This document shows positions 1 to 5,393 of a stretch of DNA of 11,796 bases, in pieces. Position 1 is the stretch's first letter. Each line of letters begins with the position of its first letter. The stretch spans positions 1 to 11,796 of the forward strand of contig RZYD01000047.1 in the NCBI GenBank assembly GCA_009930445.1. The letters run 5' to 3'. The DNA is from Bacteroidia bacterium (GTDB lineage Bacteria > Bacteroidota > Bacteroidia > Bacteroidales > BM520). Both the position numbers and the translations under genes were made by a program. A model generated the notes under the pieces. The model saw nothing but the letters and a program-made list of their open reading frames with translations, had not been told where the DNA came from and did not search any database.

Positions 1-106
1 TGTTAAATCCATAGGTGACGCTCTCTTTTTCCCTGCACTTCTATTACCATGCAAACGAGCATCTCGGGCAAGATTTTGATTATAATTAGAATTACTGGGA
101 TGAATA

Positions 107-517
107 ATGACATTGTTATACAAAGAGGAAAGTTACAGTATAGTGGGGTGTTGTTTTGAAGTCTACAAAGCGAAGGGGAATGGTTTTTTGGAAGATGTTT
201 ATCAGGAATGTCTGGCATTGGAGTTTGGAATGGAGGAAATTCAATTTATAGAGAAACCTCGACTCGAGCTTAGTTATAAAGGTAGGCAACTAAAAAAATA
301 TTATGAACCGGATTTTGTGTGTTATGAGAAAATTGTTGTAGAAATAAAAGCCATTAAAAAGATTACAGATGAACATCGGGCACAGGTAATAAACTATCTT
401 AAATCAACAGGAATGAAATTGGGATTGCTTGTCAACTTTGGTCATTATCCCAAGATAGAGCATGAGCGATTTGTTAACGAATATGATAACAATAAAAAGG
501 TGCATCATACACTCTAG
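107..517 (+). CDS. GxxExxY family protein, PD-(D/E)XK nuclease-like
   Basis: 136 residues, close to the usual length of the GxxExxY family. The signature is visible as G26-F-L-E29-D-V-Y32. A PD-(D/E)XK-like core follows, with P68-D69 on one strand and E79-I-K81 about ten residues later. The conserved helix and strand 'HRAQVINYLK...GLLVNFG' completes the family pattern. The family is distantly related to restriction-type nucleases, but its biological role is not established and activity here is inference. The ATG at 107 gives the usual family N-terminus (LYKEESY...). It has no clear ribosome site; an ATG at 100 is in another frame. Two TAG stops lie in tandem (515-520). It sits 43 bp upstream of the polysaccharide genes on the same strand, and nothing in it suggests a role in polysaccharide synthesis. 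Such genes often occur as stand-alone accessory inserts, as the four-helix-bundle gene does further down. The family call is firm; the function is open. Confidence 0.9.
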   Translation: MTLLYKEESYSIVGCCFEVYKAKGNGFLEDVYQECLALEFGMEEIQFIEKPRLELSYKGRQLKKYYEPDFVCYEKIVVEIKAIKKITDEHRAQVINYLKSTGMKLGLLVNFGHYPKIEHERFVNEYDNNKKVHHTL

Positions 518-560
518 TAGAGTGACTTTTCGCGTCATTTTGCGTGTTTCGTAGTTATAT

Positions 561-2000
561 ATGAATTCAAGGCTGTCATCATATTTATCGCGATTGCTTG
601 TGGATCGTCGTGGGGGATATCGTCGGGATGTGTTGCGGCGTTTTGATGCGCTGCGTGATTTTGATTGTTTGTCCCGCCATGATATTGATATGCATGTTTC
701 TCGTGAATTGGCGCAGGTACTCAATTTCGCGCGGGAGCATGTGTCTTTTTATATGGATCGCATTCCCCCCGATATTAGTGAGGAGAACGCATTGGCGATG
801 TTGCCGCAGCTGCCGATGTTGACGAAGCAGGATGTGCAGCAGTCGCTACATGAATTATGTGTGAAGGACATTGAGCGATTTGAGGATGCGACGGGTGGGT
901 CTTCTGGTGTGCCGACGATATTCTATACTGATTTGGAACGTAAAAAGGCGGGGGAGGCATCGACGTATTGGAGTAATGGCTTGGCGGGTTTTGACTATGG
1001 GGATCGTGTGGCGATGCTTTGGGGCTCTGATAGAGACTGTAGACCGGAGACTATAGACCAGAGACTGGAGGGAAGGGATAGAGACTGTAGTAGTAACCGG
1101 CGGGGCTGTGAACCGCTGGGGGATGCGCGGTCCGGAGTCCCGCGTGTACAGTTTGCGCAGATAAAGGCGGTGGCTCGGAATATGATCGAGAATGTGCGCT
1201 GGTATAATGCGTTTGATATGGGTGAAAATCGTATGCACGATTTTCATGCGGGGTTGTTGAATTTTAAACCGCATGTGCTGGTGGCTTATGCGGGGAGTTT
1301 GTACGAATATGCCAAGTTCCTGAATATCCACAGTCTAAAGCCTCAATACCCTCTGAAAAGCATTGTATCCTCCGCCGAAGTGCTGACTCCGGCCATGCGA
1401 AAATCGGTTGAGCGAGTATTTGAACGACCGATTTTCGATCGCTACGGAAACCGGGAGTTTGGTCCCATTGCTGCGGAATGCGAGGCGCATGCCGGACTGC
1501 ATATCAATGAGCATGATATGCTGGTGGAAATTGACAGTCCGGATCCCTATGAGATTCCTGGTGAAATCATTGTGACGTATTTTCGGAATCGGGTGATGCC
1601 TTTTGTTCGGTATAATACCGGCGATATCGGGGTCTTTGCAAAGGGAGAATGCGCGTGTGGACGGAAGACCAAAAAACTGAAGACAATAGACGGTCGAACG
1701 TCGGATTCCATCCGGACGAAAGATGGAAAACTTATTCACGGGGAGTATTTCACACATTTGATGTACGGGGTCGAAGGGGTGAAGGCATTCCAGTTTGTGC
1801 AGGAGGCTATGGATGCTTATGTTTTACGAGTGGTTTGTTGTCCACAGATTGCACAGATGTACACGGATCCCTGGATAGAAAGTGTGAAAGGCTGCGTTGG
1901 AGGTAACGGGAATGTACGAGTTGAGATTGTGGATGAAATTCCGTTACTTCCCTCGGGGAAACGCAAGTTTACGTTGTCTTTAGTAGACCATGGACTATAA
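561..2000 (+). CDS. CapK/PaaK-like adenylate-forming ligase (phenylacetate-CoA ligase family)
   Basis: 479 residues. Family members activate a carboxylate with ATP to an acyl-adenylate, usually passing it to CoA; CapK-type members sit in capsule and exopolysaccharide clusters. The glycine/serine-rich ATP loop T111-G-G-S-S-G116 is present. So are the 'SSAEVL' segment, a 'YGNREFGPIAAEC' active-site block, a 'RYNTGDIG' block (D355), a 'CACGR' cysteine pair and a C-terminal 'SGKRKF' lysine region. After W-G-S-D157-R-D the expected sequence is interrupted by about 30-35 residues of arginine/cysteine-rich, low-complexity sequence. It is encoded by a heptad-repeat insertion and a GC-rich segment (1029 to about 1150), and the normal family pattern resumes at 'QIKAVARNMIENVRWYNAFDM'. 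The insertion stays in frame, so the enzyme may be intact with an extra loop, or it may be impaired. The substrate is unknown. The 3' end overlaps the next gene by 11 nt, which suggests translational coupling. No good ribosome site is seen before the ATG. Confidence 0.85.
   Translation: MNSRLSSYLSRLLVDRRGGYRRDVLRRFDALRDFDCLSRHDIDMHVSRELAQVLNFAREHVSFYMDRIPPDISEENALAMLPQLPMLTKQDVQQSLHELCVKDIERFEDATGGSSGVPTIFYTDLERKKAGEASTYWSNGLAGFDYGDRVAMLWGSDRDCRPETIDQRLEGRDRDCSSNRRGCEPLGDARSGVPRVQFAQIKAVARNMIENVRWYNAFDMGENRMHDFHAGLLNFKPHVLVAYAGSLYEYAKFLNIHSLKPQYPLKSIVSSAEVLTPAMRKSVERVFERPIFDRYGNREFGPIAAECEAHAGLHINEHDMLVEIDSPDPYEIPGEIIVTYFRNRVMPFVRYNTGDIGVFAKGECACGRKTKKLKTIDGRTSDSIRTKDGKLIHGEYFTHLMYGVEGVKAFQFVQEAMDAYVLRVVCCPQIAQMYTDPWIESVKGCVGGNGNVRVEIVDEIPLLPSGKRKFTLSLVDHGL
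1029..1090 (+). repeat. Heptad repeats inserted in frame in the ligase gene
   Basis: Five consecutive 7-bp units run from 1032 to 1066: AGAGACT, GTAGACC, GGAGACT, ATAGACC, AGAGACT. A purine-rich GGAGGGAAGGGAT stretch follows, then another AGAGACT. The 14-mer GATAGAGACTGTAG occurs exactly at 1029-1042 and again at 1077-1090. The copies are 48 bp apart, a multiple of three, so both encode D-R-D-C. The units share the AGAC core and orientation of the array at 4591-4807. TAG triplets are common in the repeat, but none falls in the ligase frame. Confidence 0.85.
1091..1150 (+). other. GC-rich second half of the insertion in the ligase gene
   Basis: This stretch is not heptameric and is clearly richer in G and C than the flanks. 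It contains two similar 9-mers (AACCGGCGG and AACCGCTGG) and a possible 5-bp hairpin, ACCGC pairing with GCGGT across a 10-nt loop. It encodes residues that do not fit the ligase family (roughly residues 178-195). I read it as part of the same insertion or as a second repeat type beside it. The right boundary near 1150 is an estimate from where family-like sequence resumes. Confidence 0.45.
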
Positions 2001-2247
2001 TTTGGCGCGTTTAAGTGCTTGTGCCCATTCTTCTGCTGTTCTGAGTGGGGTCGTAGGCCGTCAGGTTGATATTGGTGTGATATCTCCTCGTAATCTTGTT
2101 TATGCCATGCAGGCGGTGTCAATGGCGCAGCTGTTGTTTTGCAGAAATGCGGTGGAAAAAGATCAGATTATAATGCGTGTATATTCATTGTATGCAAAAT
2201 TGAGAGAAGATCGGGCAGAAGTGGAGCAAGCGTATGGTTATAGATGA
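1990..2247 (+). CDS. Small protein of unknown function, between ligase and MBOAT
   Basis: 85 residues, not recognised. The ATG lies inside the end of the ligase gene (11-nt overlap) and the stop is 44 bp before the MBOAT gene, so it fits the operon and would be translationally coupled. The sequence looks like a soluble, mainly helical protein: an N-terminal stretch rich in small residues, a mildly hydrophobic segment around residues 36-50, and a charged C-terminal helix with several Arg and Glu residues. No signal peptide or clear membrane helix is seen. Its size and position (ligase, small protein, MBOAT) recall an acyl carrier protein, but the D-S-L phosphopantetheine site is absent; the nearest match is V43-S44-M45. 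It could also be a small accessory or assembly protein. I think the frame is real because of the overlap and the protein-like composition, but no family supports it. Confidence 0.6.
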   Translation: MDYNLARLSACAHSSAVLSGVVGRQVDIGVISPRNLVYAMQAVSMAQLLFCRNAVEKDQIIMRVYSLYAKLREDRAEVEQAYGYR

Positions 2248-2291
2248 TGTGTGCCTGAATGGGGTATGATATGGGCAATTCGTGATGTGCT

Positions 2292-3743
2292 ATGCTTTTT
2301 AATTCATTTCAATTTCTTGTTTTTTTCACCTGCGTTTTCTTTACGTATTTTGCCTTGCCCCATCGGTGGCGATGGGTGTTGCTTTTGGCGGCCAGCTATT
2401 ATTTTTATATGTGCTGGAAGATGGAATATGTGCTGCTGATCATTTTTTCGACGGTAGTGGATTATGTGGCTGGGATACAAATCGAACGGTCTGCAACAAA
2501 GAAAAGGCGTAGATTGTTTTTGGGAATGAGTTTGGTTGCGAATTTGGGGTTGTTGTTCTTTTTCAAATATTACGATTTTTTCAGTGAATCGGTTCGAACA
2601 TTGTTTAACCAGTTCAACATATGTGTTGATTTGCCGGTTTTCAATGCTTTGCTCCCTGTGGGAATTTCATTCTATACGTTTCAGACATTGAGTTACACGT
2701 TAGATGTCTACATGGGAAAACGGAATGCGGAGCGACATCAGGGCATCTTTGCGTTGTATGTGGCCTTTTTCCCACAGCTGGTGGCCGGACCGATTGAGCG
2801 ATCTACGCATTTAATGCCGCAGTTTCGGCGTATCGTACGTTTTGATTATGATCGAGTCGTTTCCGGATTGCGATTGATGCTCTGGGGGTTTGTAAAGAAG
2901 ATTGTGATTGCAGATCGGTTGGCATGGGGAGTGGAAAATGCGTATCTGCGCCCTGAATCAGCTACGGGATTGGAACTTAGTATCGCCACCTTATTTTTTG
3001 CAGTTCAAATATTTTGTGATTTTTCCGCCTATTCGGATATTGCGATCGGTGTGGCACGGATTTTGGGGTTTGATTTGATGAAGAATTTCAGGCAACCGTA
3101 CACGGCGCGATCGGTGTCAGAGTTTTGGCGTCGCTGGCATATTTCTTTGTCCACCTGGTTTAAGGATTATGTATATATTCCTATGGGCGGGAATCGTAAT
3201 GGTCGCTGGCGGGCCTATTTCAATTTAGCCGTGGTCTTTTTGCTCAGTGGATTATGGCATGGTGCCAGCTGGACTTTTGTTGTATGGGGGGCACTGCATG
3301 CTTTTTATATGCTGGCGGAGCGCGTTTTAAGTGAGAGCCGTATTGGAAAGCGGCGTTTTGAAAATAATCGCTGGTTAAGTGGTCTTGCACCCTGTGTTCA
3401 AGTGGTTTTTACATTTGTTCTGGTATGTTATGCGTGGATTTTCTTTAGAGCTTCGTCGTTCCATGATGCCTGGGTGATTAGCAAACGTATGGGAGCTGGA
3501 CTGTTGCATTTAGATCGCTCTGTCTGGGAACAGCTGTTGCATCAGCCCAATAGTGTACTGTTTGGATTTGTTCTTGTTTTGTTTGTTCTTGGAGTTCAGT
3601 TGGTTCAGCGATGGGTGGATCTAGGGGCACTGTTTGAAAAGAGTCCGCTGTTTATTCGTTGGGGTGCATATTATATGGGTGTGCTTGTCATCCTGTTGCT
3701 CGGTGTGCTCGAAAATGATCAGTTTATCTATTTTCAATTCTGA
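2292..3743 (+). CDS. MBOAT family O-acyltransferase (AlgI/DltB-like)
   Basis: 483 residues, typical of AlgI-type membrane-bound O-acyltransferases, which move an acyl group across the inner membrane for transfer to a polysaccharide. The start 'MLFNSFQFLVFF' and the following 'LLLAASYYFYMCW' and 'STVVDY' blocks are characteristic. The central block R-R-W-H283-I-S-L-S-T-W-F-K-D-Y leads to the catalytic region 'LLSGLWHGASWTF', whose H323 corresponds to the invariant MBOAT histidine. H336 lies further on, in 'GALHAFY'. Many hydrophobic segments run from end to end, as expected for a polytopic protein. It is followed after one base by an SGNH-fold gene, the usual MBOAT partner in alginate-type and Dlt-type systems. 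All key residues are present, so it is probably active. Acetyl is the commonest donor group in this family, but the acyl group here is not shown by the sequence. Confidence 0.93.
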   Translation: MLFNSFQFLVFFTCVFFTYFALPHRWRWVLLLAASYYFYMCWKMEYVLLIIFSTVVDYVAGIQIERSATKKRRRLFLGMSLVANLGLLFFFKYYDFFSESVRTLFNQFNICVDLPVFNALLPVGISFYTFQTLSYTLDVYMGKRNAERHQGIFALYVAFFPQLVAGPIERSTHLMPQFRRIVRFDYDRVVSGLRLMLWGFVKKIVIADRLAWGVENAYLRPESATGLELSIATLFFAVQIFCDFSAYSDIAIGVARILGFDLMKNFRQPYTARSVSEFWRRWHISLSTWFKDYVYIPMGGNRNGRWRAYFNLAVVFLLSGLWHGASWTFVVWGALHAFYMLAERVLSESRIGKRRFENNRWLSGLAPCVQVVFTFVLVCYAWIFFRASSFHDAWVISKRMGAGLLHLDRSVWEQLLHQPNSVLFGFVLVLFVLGVQLVQRWVDLGALFEKSPLFIRWGAYYMGVLVILLLGVLENDQFIYFQF

Positions 3744-3744
3744 T

Positions 3745-4608
3745 ATGAAACGATTGCTTATCAAGATACTGCTTTTTGTGGTGCTGGGATTTCCTGTCTA
3801 TTTTTGTGCTCATCGGTATATTTATACCCATTATCGAACACCCATGAACGAACTGATACGGCGATCACTAAAACGAGCTGATTCTAAACGGCCTTACGAT
3901 CGGGTTATTGTGGGCGACAGTGTTTCTCGTCAGTTATTTAATGATAAAAATCAGGCAAAAAGCAAATACGAGCATTTGACGACCAATGCCGCGACGACAA
4001 TGCTGGGACAGTATGTCCTGCTCATGGAGTATCTGAAGCATAATACTGTTTCGGAAATCATTGTTCTGATGAACCCCTATTCGATGACGGATGATTTGAA
4101 TCGTAAATTTACTGCAAATTATGTGGTGGGTACGATGTATCGTCATCCATATAAACAATACGTGACGCAACGCGCCGAACGCCAGATTCGTCATTGTCGC
4201 TGGTGGTTTGTTCCAGTCCTGTTCTCAGAATTTCCAGAACTTTGTCTGATTGATTATCAGCAGGTAAATCCAAAGCCTTACGTATATGAAGTCTTCTTTT
4301 CTCCGTTGAGTATCGAATATTTGAAACTGCTTCGTGATGAATGTGCGAAACGTAACATTCTCTTGCGCCTGATTTCGCCGCCCATTCCTGCAGAATTTAA
4401 GGATATGGACACCGCATTTATGGCGCAACAGCTTGTTGAACATGGTTTGATGGTCATTGCTCCGGATTATTTCCCGCTCAAATTCAAACCGGATGCCATG
4501 TTTGCCGATGAATTACACCCCAAAGGCCCTTATATCGACGAGTTTCGTAATTCACTGGGGGTGGAGTGGAGAAGAGAGGGCGGCGAGATAGTAGACCGTA
4601 GACCGTAG
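3745..4608 (+). CDS. SGNH-fold O-acyltransferase partner protein, C-terminus altered by repeat
   Basis: 287 residues from the ATG at 3745, one base after the MBOAT stop. A longer frame exists upstream but lies wholly inside the MBOAT gene. An N-terminal hydrophobic segment (residues 4-22) is either a membrane anchor or an uncleaved signal, putting the rest in the periplasm. The SGNH block I is V56-G-D58-S59, giving the nucleophile serine; block V is D255-E-L-H258. This DltD/AlgJ/AlgX-like layout suggests it completes acyl transfer to the polymer delivered by the MBOAT protein. The normal domain appears to end near 'FRNSLG'. The last 15 or so residues (ending REGGEIVDRRP) come from a purine-rich leader and the first heptads of the adjacent array, and the stop codon TAG is itself part of the repeat. 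The native C-terminus was therefore probably replaced, apparently outside the catalytic core. Confidence 0.8.
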   Translation: MKRLLIKILLFVVLGFPVYFCAHRYIYTHYRTPMNELIRRSLKRADSKRPYDRVIVGDSVSRQLFNDKNQAKSKYEHLTTNAATTMLGQYVLLMEYLKHNTVSEIIVLMNPYSMTDDLNRKFTANYVVGTMYRHPYKQYVTQRAERQIRHCRWWFVPVLFSEFPELCLIDYQQVNPKPYVYEVFFSPLSIEYLKLLRDECAKRNILLRLISPPIPAEFKDMDTAFMAQQLVEHGLMVIAPDYFPLKFKPDAMFADELHPKGPYIDEFRNSLGVEWRREGGEIVDRRP

Positions 4609-4807
4609 ACCTGAGACCGTAGACAGTAGACCTGAGACCGTGGACCGTAGACAGTAGACCGTGGACCGTAGACCGTAGACAGTAGACCGCAGACCGCAGA
4701 CCGTAGACAGTAGACCGCAGACCGCAGACCGTAGACCGTAGACAGTAGACCTGAGACCGTGGACCGTAGACCGCAGGCTGTAGACTGATCGACTTTAGAC
4801 ATTGGAC
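4591..4807 (+). repeat. 31-unit heptad array (GTAGACC type), left arm
   Basis: An unbroken run of 7-bp units in perfect phase. Consensus is GTAGACC, with variants GTAGACA, GCAGACC, GTGGACC and TGAGACC; the last five units are degenerate. A higher-order pattern is visible: GTAGACAGTAGACC begins at 4619, 4647, 4675, 4703 and 4738 (steps of 28, 28, 28 and 35 bp). Two 39-nt stretches (4614-4652 and 4733-4771) are identical, a sign of unequal recombination or slippage. TAG occurs in all + strand frames, so the array cannot be read through on this strand. The complementary strand is open through the whole array and would encode a seven-residue repeat of the type GLRSTVY, probably a by-product. The array starts inside the end of the SGNH gene and runs almost to the four-helix-bundle start codon. 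Confidence 0.97.
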
Positions 4808-4816
4808 ATCGTGAGT

Positions 4817-5176
4817 ATGAGAGATTTTAGAAAGATTAAAGCATGGGCGTTGGGAGATGATTTGACGGTCGCCGTTTACCGCGCAACGGATTCTTATCCG
4901 AAGTCTGAACAGTATGCGTTGGCCAGTCAGATTCGGCGTGCGGCGTATTCTGTTCCATCGAATATCGCTGAGGGTGCTTCAAGAAAAACGAAGAGGGATT
5001 ATCTTCATTTTTTGTATATTTCCCGAGGGTCACTAAGTGAGGTTGAATATTTTCTTCATTTGAGCCGTCGATTGGGTTATTTGTCTGATTCAAATTATAG
5101 AAGACTGAATGACGAAGCGATTGAAACACAAAAATGCTTATGTGGTTTGATAAAAGCAGTTGAAGAAGAATTATGA
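4817..5176 (+). CDS. Four-helix-bundle protein (23S rRNA intervening-sequence / S23 family)
   Basis: 119 residues, the usual family length. Family features are clear: the start 'MRDFRKIKAW', a first helix with 'VYRATDSYP', 'QIRRAAYSVPSNIAEGASR' (S45 to R56), then 'FLYISRGSLSEVEYFLHLSRRLGYL' and a last amphipathic helix. Relatives are encoded within intervening sequences of 23S rRNA genes and as stand-alone copies, and are related to the Avd accessory protein of diversity-generating retroelements. Their molecular role is not established; a nucleic-acid-binding role is often suggested. I chose the ATG at 4817 because it gives the standard family N-terminus. An in-frame TTG at 4802 would fall inside the last heptad. 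The gene sits between two inverted heptad arrays and separates genes of one polysaccharide operon, so it is probably an accessory insert and not an operon member. No reverse transcriptase or rRNA gene is in the window. Confidence 0.93.
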   Translation: MRDFRKIKAWALGDDLTVAVYRATDSYPKSEQYALASQIRRAAYSVPSNIAEGASRKTKRDYLHFLYISRGSLSEVEYFLHLSRRLGYLSDSNYRRLNDEAIETQKCLCGLIKAVEEEL

Positions 5177-5219
5177 TGATCACATCGATTGACTATGCCA
5201 TAAATGCCCACTCTCTAGA

Positions 5220-5388
5220 GTCTAGCGTCCCGAGTCTGAGATCGCTCAGTCTGATGTCCAAAGTCCCCCGTCTGTGGTCTCCAGTCTCCCATCTAAGGTC
5301 TCCCGTCTCCCGTCTAAAGTCCAGTGTCTCCGGTCTAAGGTCTCCGGTCTCCGGTCTCCGGTCCAGTGTCTCCGGTCTAAGGTCTAAT
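5220..5388 (+). repeat. 24-unit heptad array (GTCTCCG/GTCTAAG type), right arm, inverted
   Basis: Twenty-four units in heptad phase, with one 8-bp unit at 5241-5248. Main types are GTCTCCG, GTCTCCC, GTCTAAG and GTCCAGT. The core GGTCT is the reverse complement of AGACC in the left array, so the two arrays are inverted. The units are most degenerate near the four-helix-bundle gene and cleanest at the outer end. TAA-bearing units fall at 5291, 5312, 5333 and 5375, on a 21-bp grid, and a 25-nt stretch is exactly repeated at 5319 and 5361. Because 21 is a multiple of three, one + strand frame stays open from 5173 to 5394. It would encode a seven-residue repeat (type SPVSGLR), starts in an ATGA overlap with the upstream stop and ends in TAATG at the next gene. 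I treat that frame as probably not a functional protein. Confidence 0.95.
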
Positions 5389-5393
5389 TCATA

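Noticed and set aside
81..86. TATAAT hexamer upstream of the GxxExxY gene as a promoter -10 box
   Set aside because: An exact hexamer, but no convincing -35 element lies 16-18 bp upstream and the region is AT-rich, so chance is a good explanation.
521..539. Possible terminator hairpin (AGTGAC pairing with GTCATT, 7-nt loop)
   Set aside because: The stem is only 6 bp with one G-U pair and is not followed by a clean T run.
3634..3744. Upstream extension of the SGNH gene to 3634
   Set aside because: It lies entirely within the MBOAT coding region; the ATG at 3745 directly after the MBOAT stop gives the expected N-terminal membrane segment.
4530..4802. Minus-strand open frame of 90 codons through the left array
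   Set aside because: It is the translation of the heptads (GLRSTVY-type repeats) running into the antisense of the SGNH gene; no start signal or non-repetitive domain.
4817..5176. Avd protein of a diversity-generating retroelement
   Set aside because: Related fold, but no reverse transcriptase, template repeat or variable repeat is seen in the window.
4591..5388. CRISPR array
   Set aside because: Units are contiguous 7-mers without unique spacers, and no cas genes are present.
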